The notes below the pieces were generated by a model, which saw nothing but the letters and a program-made list of their open reading frames with translations, made no database searches and had not been told where the DNA came from. A stretch of DNA of 64,000 nt, taken from the NCBI RefSeq assembly GCF_030814435.1, contig NZ_JAUSUW010000002.1:124001-188000 (forward strand), read 5' to 3'. Made by a program: the position numbers and the translations under genes. Below, piece after piece: positions 32,434 to 40,690 of the stretch (the stretch's first letter is position 1; each line of letters starts with the position of its first letter). The stretch is from Peteryoungia aggregata LMG 23059. GTDB taxonomy: Bacteria; Pseudomonadota; Alphaproteobacteria; Rhizobiales; Rhizobiaceae.

Positions 32434-33930
32434 TTATTTCATCGTCGGCATGACGAATTCGGCACCGTCCTTGATGCCGGACGGCCAACGGCTGGTCACC
32501 GTCTTGGTGCGGGTCCAGAACTTGATCGAGTCCGTGCCGTGCTGGTTGAGATCGCCGAAGGACGAGGACTTCCAGCCACCGAAGGAGTGGTAGGCGAGCG
32601 GAACCGGGATCGGCACGTTGATGCCGACCATGCCGATGTTGATGCGCGAGGCGAAGTCACGGGCAGCGTCGCCGTCGCGGGTGTAGATCGCGACACCATT
32701 GCCGTATTCATGCTTCATCGGCAGATCGAGGGCTTCCTCATAGGTCTTGGCGCGGACGACCGAGAGGACGGGTCCAAAGATTTCGGTCTTGTAGATGTCC
32801 ATGTCGGGCGTGACGTGGTCGAAGAGGCAGCCACCGACGAAGTAGCCGTTCTCGTAGCCCTGGAGCTTGAAGTCGCGACCATCGACGACGAGCTTGGCGC
32901 CGGCTTCGACGCCGCTATCGATCAAGCCCTTGATGCGGGCCTGGGCTTCCTTGGTGACAACAGGACCGAGATCGGCCTTGTCATCGGTGTAGGGGCCGAT
33001 GCGCAGGGATTCGACCATCGGGGTCAGCTTCTCGATCAGGCGGTTGGCGGTTTCTTCACCGACCGGAACGGCAACCGAGATCGCCATGCAGCGCTCGCCG
33101 GCAGAACCGTAGCCGGCACCCATCAGCGCCTGGGCGGCCTGATCGAGATCGGCGTCCGGCATGATGATCATGTGGTTCTTGGCGCCGCCGAAGCACTGGG
33201 CGCGCTTGCCGTTCATCGCGGCCGTTCCATAGACGTAACGGGCGATCGGGGTCGAGCCGACGAAGGAGACGGCCGAGATATCAGGATGGGTCAGGATGCC
33301 GTCGACGGCGGACTTGTCGCCGTTGACGACGTTGAGGATGCCGGCTGGGAGACCGGCCTCGATCATCAGTTCGGCCAGGCGGATCGGCACGGACGGATCG
33401 CGCTCCGAGGGCTTCAGGATGAAGGCGTTGCCGCAGGCGATTGCCGGGGCAAACATCCACATCGGGATCATGGCCGGGAAGTTGAACGGCGTGATGCCCG
33501 CGCCGATGCCGACAGCCTGGCGGATCGAATACATGTCGATGTTCGGGCCAGCACCTTCGGTGAATTCGCTCTTCGACAGATGCGGGATGCCGATGACGAA
33601 CTCGCAGACTTCCAGACCACGGACGATATCGCCCTTAGCGTCTTCGATGGTCTTGCCGTGTTCGCGCGAGAGGGTCTCGGCGAGGCTATCCATGTTGTCG
33701 TTCAAGAGCTGGACGAACTTCATAAAAACGCGGGCGCGGCGCTGCGGATTGGTGGCGGCCCACTTGGCCTGAGCTGCCTTGGCGTTTTCAACCGCTGCAT
33801 TCAGCTCCTCGGCGCTGGCGAGCGAAACTTCGCCCTGCACTTCGCCGGTAGCCGGATTGAAGATGGCCTGCTTGCGGCCCGAAGTGCCGGCGACATGCTT
33901 GCCGCCGATGAAATGGCCTACCTGATACAT
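32434..33930 (-). CDS. mmsA: CoA-acylating methylmalonate-semialdehyde dehydrogenase
   Basis: A 498-residue aldehyde dehydrogenase. It converts methylmalonate semialdehyde to propionyl-CoA, or malonate semialdehyde to acetyl-CoA, with NAD and CoA, in valine or inositol breakdown. The substrate and cofactor blocks TPFNFPAMIPMWMFAPAIACGN and GSTPIARYVY, and the catalytic Cys in GSAGERCMAISV, are typical of MmsA/IolA. A ribosome site CCAGGAGG precedes the ATG. No other valine or inositol genes lie next to it. A small inverted repeat sits 39 bases upstream. Confidence 0.95.
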   Translation of the reverse strand: MYQVGHFIGGKHVAGTSGRKQAIFNPATGEVQGEVSLASAEELNAAVENAKAAQAKWAATNPQRRARVFMKFVQLLNDNMDSLAETLSREHGKTIEDAKGDIVRGLEVCEFVIGIPHLSKSEFTEGAGPNIDMYSIRQAVGIGAGITPFNFPAMIPMWMFAPAIACGNAFILKPSERDPSVPIRLAELMIEAGLPAGILNVVNGDKSAVDGILTHPDISAVSFVGSTPIARYVYGTAAMNGKRAQCFGGAKNHMIIMPDADLDQAAQALMGAGYGSAGERCMAISVAVPVGEETANRLIEKLTPMVESLRIGPYTDDKADLGPVVTKEAQARIKGLIDSGVEAGAKLVVDGRDFKLQGYENGYFVGGCLFDHVTPDMDIYKTEIFGPVLSVVRAKTYEEALDLPMKHEYGNGVAIYTRDGDAARDFASRINIGMVGINVPIPVPLAYHSFGGWKSSSFGDLNQHGTDSIKFWTRTKTVTSRWPSGIKDGAEFVMPTMK

Positions 33931-33968
33931 GGGTGTCCTCCTGGATTGTTGTGGAGGCAGTATGCGCT

Positions 33969-33986
33969 TTGATTTCTACAAATCAA
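33969..33986. promoter_or_regulatory. Inverted repeat upstream of mmsA
   Basis: TTGATTT (33969-33975) and AAATCAA (33980-33986) are exact reverse complements separated by four bases. The repeat begins 39 bases before the mmsA ATG and is a candidate operator. The regulator is not identified. Confidence 0.45.
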
Positions 33987-34036
33987 CGCGATGATTTACG
34001 CATCTGTTGTGCGTGGATTGATGCACGATGGTTTCC

Positions 34037-34942
34037 TCATTCCCATAGGGAGGCCTCGACCAAGGCACGATGGGCCGAAATGCCGGCCATCACGCCCGAT
34101 GCGCTGGCGAGCGTTGCATTGTGCATAGGACTTGCCGCGTCGCCGGCTGCAAATACCCCGGGCTCGCTGGTGCAGCCCATATGGACCTTGATGTGAAAAC
34201 CTTGCGGCCCCTCTTCCAGTTCAAGGCCGAACTGAGATGCCAACGGCGAGGCGATGGACACCTTTGACTGGGCAAACAGGGCGTTTATTTCCACGATGCG
34301 TCCGTCAGCCAGGCGAACGGCTTCAAGCCCCTGCCCTTCGCCGATCAGCTCCACGACGCGTTCGGTCTCGATCGTGACACCTCGCGCGGCGAGCATGGCC
34401 TGTTGTTCTTCGTCGCAGGTTACCCCGGGTTCGACAAACATGGTCGTGCGGCCCCAATCCGGCAGGATGCTGCCCTGATGGGCCGCAAGCGGCGACGAGG
34501 CGAGGATGCCGATCGGGCCGCCGCCGATTTCGTAGCCATGGCAATAGGGGCAATGCAGGACCGTCAGGCCCCAGCGCTCGGTGAGGCCCAGGATCGACGG
34601 GAGGGTATCGGTGACACCGAGAGCAAGCACGAGAACCTGTGCCTCGACAAAGCGGCCGTCGGCCATGCCGACCCTGAACCCGCCCAGGCAGCGTTCCGCG
34701 CTCTGAGCCTCCCCTTCCAGAAGGGTGAAGTTCGGATAGCGGGTAAGCTGCTCCAGAGCCCGGCGGCGGATCTCCGACGGTGCCACTCCATCCTGTCCGA
34801 GGAAGCCATGAGAGGCTTCGGCGAACCGATTGCGCGGGCGCGCCGCATCGACGAGCAGGATATTGCGGCGGGTGCGGGTGAGCTGCATGGCGGCCGAGAG
34901 ACCGGCGAAACTTCCACCCACGACGACGGCATCACACTTCAT
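34037..34942 (-). CDS. Thioredoxin-reductase-like NAD(P)/FAD oxidoreductase
   Basis: A 301-residue flavoprotein with the low-molecular-weight thioredoxin reductase layout. The FAD motif VVGGSFAGLSAAMQL is at the N-terminus, the redox motif CPYC lies in HCPYCHGYE, an NAD(P)-like block follows, and the C-terminal FAD motif is GVFAAGDAAS. The CPYC pair is intact, so disulfide reduction is possible. Ends are typical for the family. The ATG at 34942 has AAAGGG upstream; another ATG lies 15 bases earlier. It is divergent from an Rrf2 regulator, which probably controls it in response to thiol-reactive compounds. The target is not known. Confidence 0.88.
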   Translation of the reverse strand: MKCDAVVVGGSFAGLSAAMQLTRTRRNILLVDAARPRNRFAEASHGFLGQDGVAPSEIRRRALEQLTRYPNFTLLEGEAQSAERCLGGFRVGMADGRFVEAQVLVLALGVTDTLPSILGLTERWGLTVLHCPYCHGYEIGGGPIGILASSPLAAHQGSILPDWGRTTMFVEPGVTCDEEQQAMLAARGVTIETERVVELIGEGQGLEAVRLADGRIVEINALFAQSKVSIASPLASQFGLELEEGPQGFHIKVHMGCTSEPGVFAAGDAASPMHNATLASASGVMAGISAHRALVEASLWE

Positions 34943-34957
34943 GAGAGACCCTTTCAT

Positions 34958-35021
34958 GTAACTTTTGATGTTATGTATCTTATTAAGTTACGTGACGCGC
35001 CTCCGTCAAGTGATGTAACTT
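34958..35021. promoter_or_regulatory. Repeated GTAACTT elements, candidate Rrf2 operator
   Basis: GTAACTT occurs at 34958-34964 and 35015-35021, and its reverse complement AAGTTAC at 34985-34991. The last two make an inverted repeat with a 23-base spacer. All three lie in the divergent region between the thioredoxin-reductase-like gene and the Rrf2 regulator, the expected place for autoregulated binding sites. Confidence 0.55.
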
Positions 35022-35078
35022 GACTTGTTGCATGACGCTGGCTGGGCTACGGATAAGGCAACAAGGGAGAAAACGCCG

Positions 35079-35540
35079 ATGCGCGGGGATAGCCGCCTGT
35101 CCCGCATGCTGCATGTGCTGATCCATCTCGGACGTCGCAAGCAAGCGGCAACGTCGGAGATGATCGCCAAGATGCTCAACACCAATCCCGTGGTCGTTCG
35201 CCGGACAATGGCGGGACTGCGCGAGCGCGGCTATGTGCAATCCGAGAAGGGGCATGGCGGCGGGTGGAAGCTCACCAAGAGCCTGGACGAGATCAGTCTG
35301 CTCGATGTCTATGAGGCGCTTGAGCGACCGGAACTCTTCTGCCTCGTCAGCGCGTCTGACCATCCAGGCTGCCTTGTGGAGCTATCAGTCAACGAGGCCC
35401 TCGAGGATGCGCGGCGGGAGGCCGAGGCACTGTTGCTCTCGCGGTTTGCGACGCTCAAGCTCTCGGACATCGCCGGTAACTTCGACAGGCGGATGGACAT
35501 GCTGGGCTTGAGTAGCGGCGCGCATGGCTTCGATGCGTGA
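35079..35540 (+). CDS. Rrf2-family transcriptional regulator
   Basis: A 153-residue Rrf2 winged-helix regulator (RLSRMLHVLIHLGRRKQAATSEMIAKML ... VRRTMAGLRERGYVQSEKGHGGGWKLTKSL). Only two cysteines (FCLVSASDHPGC) occur in the loop where RirA or IscR have three, so an Fe-S cluster is unlikely and a thiol switch is more plausible. ATG 35079 is chosen for the AAGGGAG upstream; an in-frame ATG at 35025 lies inside the probable operator. It diverges from the thioredoxin-reductase-like gene. Confidence 0.9.
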   Translation: MRGDSRLSRMLHVLIHLGRRKQAATSEMIAKMLNTNPVVVRRTMAGLRERGYVQSEKGHGGGWKLTKSLDEISLLDVYEALERPELFCLVSASDHPGCLVELSVNEALEDARREAEALLLSRFATLKLSDIAGNFDRRMDMLGLSSGAHGFDA

Positions 35541-35573
35541 TCCCCTAAGCGACGAAACGGAGGAGGCCTTGGC

Positions 35574-36455
35574 ATGAACTGGGATGACGTTCGCATCTTT
35601 CTCGCCGTGGCGCGCACCGGCCAGATCCTGGCTGCCTCGAGACGTCTGGGCCTCAATCACGCCACGCTGTCGCGCCGGCTGACGGCGCTGGAGACGGCGC
35701 TCAAGACGCGGCTCTTCATCCGCCGCACCAATGGCTGCGAGCTGACCGCCGAGGGCGAAGCCTTTCTCGCCTCCGCCGAGCGCATGGAAACGGAAATGCT
35801 GGAGGTGCAGGCCAGGCTTGGGCGGACCGACACGCAGGTCGCCGGCACGGTGCGCATCGGCGCGCCGGATGGTTTCGGCGTGTTCTTCCTTGCCTCGCGG
35901 CTGGGAGCCCTGATCGAGCGGCATCCGGAACTCAAGATCCAGCTGGTGCCGGTGCCGCGCTCGTTTTCGCTGTCGCAACGCGAGGCGGATATTGCCGTGA
36001 CCCTGGAGCGACCGGATCAGGGGCGGCTCGTCTCCTCGAAGCTCGTCGATTACACACTCGGGCTCTATGCCTCGAAGGGTTATGTCGAGGCGAACGGCTT
36101 GCCGGCAACGCCGGAGGAACTGAAGGCGCATCGGCGGGTCGGTTATGTCGAGGACCTGATCTTCACGCCATCGCTGAATTTCACCGGCGAGGTGATGCGC
36201 GACTGGAACGCGGGCTTCGAGATCTCATCCGCCATTGGCCAGACGGAGGCGGTGCTGGCGGGTGCGGGCATCGGCATCCTGCACAGCTATATTGCCCGCC
36301 AGCATGAGAGCCTCGTGCGGGTGATGCCGGAGGTGACGCTTCGGCGCGCCTATTGGACAACCTTCCATGAGAGCGCGCGCGAGCTGGTGCGGGTTCGCGC
36401 GGTCGTGCAATTCCTGCAGGATGCGGTGGATAAGGATCGAGTGATCTTCGGTTGA
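35574..36455 (+). CDS. LysR-family transcriptional regulator
   Basis: A 293-residue LysR regulator. The N-terminal winged helix reads MNWDDVRIFLAVARTGQILAASRRLGLNHATLSRRLTALE, followed by the linker and the substrate-binding-like effector domain (VRIGAPDGFGVFFLASRLG). The ATG has GGAGGAGG upstream. It begins 33 bases after the Rrf2 gene and could be co-transcribed with it. The target and co-inducer are unknown. Confidence 0.93.
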   Translation: MNWDDVRIFLAVARTGQILAASRRLGLNHATLSRRLTALETALKTRLFIRRTNGCELTAEGEAFLASAERMETEMLEVQARLGRTDTQVAGTVRIGAPDGFGVFFLASRLGALIERHPELKIQLVPVPRSFSLSQREADIAVTLERPDQGRLVSSKLVDYTLGLYASKGYVEANGLPATPEELKAHRRVGYVEDLIFTPSLNFTGEVMRDWNAGFEISSAIGQTEAVLAGAGIGILHSYIARQHESLVRVMPEVTLRRAYWTTFHESARELVRVRAVVQFLQDAVDKDRVIFG

Positions 36456-36473
36456 AGCCTTGCACGCAGGCGA

Positions 36474-37436
36474 TCAACGATGGGTCCGACGCAGTGTCTC
36501 GGACGGCAGTTCACCGAAGAGGTCCCGGTACTGGCTGGCGAAGCGGCTGAGATGCCAGATGCCGAAGCGGGCGGTGACATCACCGATCGTTACCGGCCCC
36601 TCACCCGACAGGGCCTGTCGAACGGCATTGAGCCGTCGACGCTGGATGTAGTGGGCGGGGCCGAGGCCGACGGCCTCGTGAAAGGCATATTCCAGCGCCC
36701 GCCGGCTGACGCCGACATCACTCGCCAGCCGCGAAACCGGCAAATCCCGATCGAGATTTGTTTCCACGATACGCATTGCCTGGGCAAAAACGCGGCGGTG
36801 GGGCGGGGCGCCCGCAGGGTCCTGCTTGTTCGGCGGCTCACCGGAGAGGAGCTTTTGAACCTCATCCTCCAGACGCAGCCCCAGGCGGTCAATCAAAGGT
36901 GCCGCCTTCAGGTCGCCCCGCTGACGCCCATCTTCCATCGTTCGAGCGGCGGTCGCGACAATTCCAGGGATGGGGCTACGACCCTGACGAACCATCAGGC
37001 TGCCACCTTGACCGAGGCGCTGGTCGCCCTCCGGCCATCGTCCCACCAGGCGATCGACAGAGAGCGAGACAACACAGACCACCGTATCGAGCGCGTTGCG
37101 AAACTGGATCTCGGCGCCCTCCCCGAAGAGCGCCATGTCGCCCATGGCAAAATCGAGGCTGCCCAGCCGACAGAGCGCCTGGCCTGAGAGAAGAAAGAGG
37201 GCGGCGATCTGGCCACGGGGAACGGCGGCCGTCTGCTCGATGACCTGATTGACACGTTCGATGTGAACGCCCTCGTGGCCGGGCAGGACAAGCGAGGAAA
37301 ACCGACCGGAAAAGCGGCCCTTGCTCATCTGTCGGTAGGACTGATCATAGCCAGAGAGTTCGGCGGCCTGCCGATCGATGTCGTCAAAGCTGCGCTCGTG
37401 AAAAAGCCCGTCGGAATGGCGGATTTGATCAGACAT
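36474..37436 (-). CDS. AraC-family transcriptional regulator
   Basis: A 320-residue regulator with an N-terminal cupin-like/AraC_binding_2 sensor part and a C-terminal double helix-turn-helix (about residues 220-320: LDRDLPVSRLASDVGVSRRALEYAFHEAVGLGPAHYIQRRRLNAVRQAL ... FGIWHLSRFASQYRDLFGELPSETLRR). Ribosome site GGAGGAG lies ahead of the ATG. It is divergent from the exported alpha/beta hydrolase gene, 124 bases away, its probable target. It converges with the LysR gene. Confidence 0.93.
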   Translation of the reverse strand: MSDQIRHSDGLFHERSFDDIDRQAAELSGYDQSYRQMSKGRFSGRFSSLVLPGHEGVHIERVNQVIEQTAAVPRGQIAALFLLSGQALCRLGSLDFAMGDMALFGEGAEIQFRNALDTVVCVVSLSVDRLVGRWPEGDQRLGQGGSLMVRQGRSPIPGIVATAARTMEDGRQRGDLKAAPLIDRLGLRLEDEVQKLLSGEPPNKQDPAGAPPHRRVFAQAMRIVETNLDRDLPVSRLASDVGVSRRALEYAFHEAVGLGPAHYIQRRRLNAVRQALSGEGPVTIGDVTARFGIWHLSRFASQYRDLFGELPSETLRRTHR

Positions 37437-37560
37437 GTCCGCTCCTCCTTCTGCGCAAAACGGCTAACGACCCGCCGTTGCCGCTGGCTATCCTTCACGT
37501 CTGACCATCAAAGATTGAGCCTCAACAAAACAAAGAGCGCAAGAGCGAAGGGGATTTTCG

Positions 37561-38412
37561 ATGCATATGACCGATTGGTTGAAGACGGCGGCGGTCGCCG
37601 GCAGCATGTTCCTCGCCGGGTCTGCCGGTGCCGAAGAGCGCTGGCAAACCTTGCCGGAGCCGCCCGCGATGCCGGCTGCCACCCAGAGCGGGACGGCGCC
37701 TGTCAACGGTATCGAGATGTATTATGCGGTCTACGGCACCGGCAAGCCGGTGCTCCTCATCCATGGCGGCCTCGGCTATGCCGATATCTGGGCCAATCAG
37801 GTCAGTGACCTTTCCAAGGACCACATGGTGATCGTCGCCGATAGTCGCGGACACGGTCGCTCGACGCGGAGCGATGCCCGCTTCGGTTACGACCTGATGG
37901 CGTCCGACTACCTCGCCCTGCTGGACTTTCTGAAAGTCGACAAGGTCGTGCTGGTGGGCTGGAGCGATGGCGGCATCATCGGCCTCGATATCGCGATGAA
38001 ACATCCCGAGCGGCTGACAAGCCTGTTCGCCCAGGCCGCCAACTCGAAGATCGACGGCGTGAAGCCGGACGTGATGGAGAACAAGACCTTCGCGACCTAT
38101 ATCGACAATAGCGGCAAGATCTATGCGAAGGTCTCCCCGACGCCGGACCAGTTCGATGCCTTCGTTACCCAGATCAGCGAGATGTGGTCGACCGAACCCA
38201 ACTGGACGGATGACCAGTTGAAGACGATCAAGACCCCGACGGCAATCGTTCTCGGCGATCATGACGAGGCGATTACCCTTGAGCATACCGAGTATCTCGC
38301 CAAGACCATTCCCGGCGCCGAACTCGTCATTCTGAAGGATGCCAGCCACTTTGCCATGCTGCAGGATCCCGCCGGATACAACGCCGCCGTCCGGGCCTTC
38401 ATCGACAAGTGA
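37561..38412 (+). CDS. Exported alpha/beta hydrolase
   Basis: A 283-residue alpha/beta hydrolase. A signal peptide (MHMTDWLKTAAVAGSMFLAGSAGAEE) suggests periplasmic action. The oxyanion-hole region LLIHGGLGYADIW, nucleophile Ser in GWSDGG, acid in GDHDE and catalytic His in DASHFAML complete the triad. The mature part opens with a TAPVNGIEMYYAVYG-like strand typical of small ester or epoxide hydrolases. The substrate is unknown. It is divergent from an AraC-type regulator. Confidence 0.9.
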   Translation: MHMTDWLKTAAVAGSMFLAGSAGAEERWQTLPEPPAMPAATQSGTAPVNGIEMYYAVYGTGKPVLLIHGGLGYADIWANQVSDLSKDHMVIVADSRGHGRSTRSDARFGYDLMASDYLALLDFLKVDKVVLVGWSDGGIIGLDIAMKHPERLTSLFAQAANSKIDGVKPDVMENKTFATYIDNSGKIYAKVSPTPDQFDAFVTQISEMWSTEPNWTDDQLKTIKTPTAIVLGDHDEAITLEHTEYLAKTIPGAELVILKDASHFAMLQDPAGYNAAVRAFIDK

Positions 38413-38422
38413 GTGCGATGAC

Positions 38423-38457
38423 AGCCCGGTGGGCCGCCCAGACGGGCCCGTCGGGCT
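38423..38457 (+). terminator. Strong GC hairpin after the hydrolase gene
   Basis: Arms 38423-38435 and 38445-38457 can pair over 13 positions with two adjacent G-U wobbles and a 9-base loop, starting 10 bases after the hydrolase stop. No T tract follows, so it is at best a terminator-like or transcript-stabilising hairpin. It also forms the start of the leader region of the HupE/UreJ gene. Apart from this hairpin nothing convincing is seen in 38413-38631. Confidence 0.45.
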
Positions 38458-38631
38458 GCCATTCGAAAGACAGGCAAGTGCGCTGTGCTTCTTTCGGTCG
38501 CAAACGGTCAGGCACGTGCGATCCCGCCACGACTTTATCCGAATCGGTCGAAATTGTAGGGGAAGGGTTGCGCCCGACGGTTGGGGTGCTGTGCCTGATC
38601 CGGGCGATGCGACAGCGGAGAGACGAAACCG

Positions 38632-39261
38632 ATGACACGAGTGCGAAGCCTATCGATCCTTGCGGGACCCAGGGCCGCGATTGCGGTGCTGATGGTCCTC
38701 GTGCTCTCGTCCGCATCGCCGGCCTCGGCGCATGTGATGGACGGACCGCTGGGCGGATTCGGCTCCGGCTTCGGCCATCCGCTGGCCGGTTTCGACCACC
38801 TGCTTGCCATGCTGGCGGTCGGGCTCTGGGGTGCGCAGATGGGCGGGCGATCGGTCTGGACCCTGCCGGCGACATTTCCGATGATCATGTGTGTCGGCGG
38901 CATCATCGGCATGACCGGCGTTCTCCCCGACCAGCCGATCGAATACGGGATCGCCGTTTCGGTTATCGTTCTCGGCGGGGCGATCGCCGCAGCCTGGCGC
39001 GCACCGGAATGGGCGGCGCTGATGCTGATTGCCGCCTTCGCGCTGATGCATGGTTATCCGCATGGGGTGCTTGCGCCCCGCGCCAGCGACCCGGCGGCCT
39101 TCACCGTCGGCTTCGTCGTTTCGACCGGTGTCATCCATGTGATCGGCATTGCGATCGGGGCAGCGCTGAAGCCGATCGGTGGCGGGCGTTTGGTGCAGGC
39201 GCTGGGGGCTGCCATCTCGCTTGCGGGCCTTTGGTTCCTGTTCAACCTGCTGACCGCCTGA
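38632..39261 (+). CDS. HupE/UreJ family membrane protein
   Basis: A 209-residue inner-membrane protein of the HupE/UreJ family, proteins that move nickel or cobalt. A signal-like first helix ends at SASPASAHVMDG, and the mature N-terminus carries the family motif HPLAGFDHLLAMLAVGLWG with the metal-binding His and Asp residues. A second conserved block, AFALMHGYPHG, lies in a later helix. About six membrane segments in all. No hydrogenase or urease genes are adjacent, so it may supply metal, perhaps cobalt for B12, to enzymes encoded elsewhere. Confidence 0.92.
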   Translation: MTRVRSLSILAGPRAAIAVLMVLVLSSASPASAHVMDGPLGGFGSGFGHPLAGFDHLLAMLAVGLWGAQMGGRSVWTLPATFPMIMCVGGIIGMTGVLPDQPIEYGIAVSVIVLGGAIAAAWRAPEWAALMLIAAFALMHGYPHGVLAPRASDPAAFTVGFVVSTGVIHVIGIAIGAALKPIGGGRLVQALGAAISLAGLWFLFNLLTA

Positions 39262-39421
39262 GGCGGCCTTTGCCCCTGTAAAGGAGGCGTTTTGCTGCAT
39301 CGCGATTGCATGGTTTCAGTTGACAAACCACCGTCAAACTGGACAAACGACGGCACCGGTCGCCGTCCAAGATCCGAGGCGCGGCCAGCGACACCGTGAA
39401 CATCTCAGGCATAGGCTCTCC

Positions 39422-40525
39422 ATGACCACGAATACCGCACTCACCGACTTCAAGATCGTCGCGAATGCCTCGCCCATGCCGGAAGCGGAGCGGCTGAAGG
39501 CTTTCGAAAACCTCGGCTTCGGCACGCTGTTCACCGACCACATGGCCGTGGTGCATTGGCATGTCGACAAGGGCTGGCACGGTGCGGAAGTCTCGGCCCG
39601 CAAGCCCTTCCAGGTCGATCCGGCCGCAAGCGTGCTGCACTACGCCCAGGAAATCTTCGAAGGCATGAAGGCCTATAAGGGTGCGGATGGCCGCATCACG
39701 CTCTTCCGCCCGGAAGAAAATGCCCGCCGCTTCAACCGTTCCGCCGAGCGCATGGCGATGCCTGACGTGCCGGAAGAGCTTTTCCTGAAGGCGGTCGAGG
39801 AACTGGTCAAGATCGACGCCAAGTGGGTTCCGGAAGGCGAAGGCAGCCTTTATCTGCGCCCCTTCATGTTTGCCAGCGAAGCCTTCCTCGGCGTTCGCCC
39901 GTCGCGCGAATACGTTTTCTGCGTCATCGCCTCTCCTGTTGGTCCCTATTTCAAGGGCGGCAGCAAGCCGGTGACGCTCTGGGTCAGCGAGCACTATACG
40001 CGCGCAGCCCCCGGGGGCACGGGTGCTGCCAAGTGCGGCGGCAACTATGCGGCCAGCCTTCTCGCCCAGAAGGAAGCGTCGAGCCGTGGCTGCGACCAGG
40101 TCGTCTTCCTTGATGCCGCCGAGCACAAGTGGATCGAAGAGCTGGGCGGCATGAATGTCTTCTTCGTCATGGATGACGGCACGGTGGTGACCCCACCACT
40201 GTCCGGCACGATCCTGCCGGGCATCACGCGCAACTCGATCATCAAGCTTGCCGGTGACAACGGGTTGAAGGTCATCGAGCGCCCCTATTCCTTCGACGAA
40301 TGGATGGCGGATGCCCGCAGCGGCAGACTGCGCGAGGCCTTTGCCTGCGGCACGGCCGCCGTTGTTGCTGCGATCGGTACCGTGCGCCATCCGGGCGGCG
40401 AATTTGTCATCGGCAATGCCGGCACGGGGATCGAAACGGAAAAGCTGCGCACCCAGCTCACCGGCATCCAGCGCGGTTCCGTGGCGGATACACATGGCTG
40501 GGTGAAGGACGTGACACGCGCCTGA
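39422..40525 (+). CDS. ilvE: Branched-chain amino acid aminotransferase
   Basis: A 367-residue fold-type IV PLP enzyme, transferring amino groups between glutamate and the keto acids of valine, leucine and isoleucine. The long-form (bacterial/eukaryotic BCAT, about 360 residues) features are present: LHYAQEIFEGMKAYKG, the RPFMFASEAFLGVRPS block, the PLP lysine in GAAKCGGNYAAS, and GTAAVVAAIG. The ATG at 39422 gives the expected N-terminus MTTNTALTDFKI. It is a single-gene unit ended by a terminator. Confidence 0.94.
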   Translation: MTTNTALTDFKIVANASPMPEAERLKAFENLGFGTLFTDHMAVVHWHVDKGWHGAEVSARKPFQVDPAASVLHYAQEIFEGMKAYKGADGRITLFRPEENARRFNRSAERMAMPDVPEELFLKAVEELVKIDAKWVPEGEGSLYLRPFMFASEAFLGVRPSREYVFCVIASPVGPYFKGGSKPVTLWVSEHYTRAAPGGTGAAKCGGNYAASLLAQKEASSRGCDQVVFLDAAEHKWIEELGGMNVFFVMDDGTVVTPPLSGTILPGITRNSIIKLAGDNGLKVIERPYSFDEWMADARSGRLREAFACGTAAVVAAIGTVRHPGGEFVIGNAGTGIETEKLRTQLTGIQRGSVADTHGWVKDVTRA

Positions 40526-40551
40526 CGACAGGCACAGTCACACGCTTTGAA

Positions 40552-40586
40552 ACCCCGTCATGGCAACATGGCGGGGTATTTCGTTT
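40552..40586 (+). terminator. Terminator after ilvE
   Basis: Arms ACCCCGTCATG (40552-40562) and CATGGCGGGGT (40567-40577) pair over 11 positions with one G-U and a GCAA tetraloop, followed by ATTTCGTTT. It begins 27 bases after the ilvE stop. Confidence 0.8.
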
Positions 40587-40690
40587 GTCCGACACCTCCG
40601 ACAATGGAACGGACCGGCTCAAGCAATGAAGGTCCGACACGAAAGAGAAGACGGCACATCTGCGGCCCGGAACAGATGCAGGGAGACAAA

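Noticed and set aside
32017..33972. 651-codon open frame on the plus strand
   Set aside because: Exactly opposite the mmsA-type gene, which is unmistakable; no ribosome site and no motif.
38413..38631. Cobalamin riboswitch ahead of the HupE/UreJ gene
   Set aside because: The conserved B12-box could not be found by eye on the plus strand. A covariance search would be needed to revisit this.
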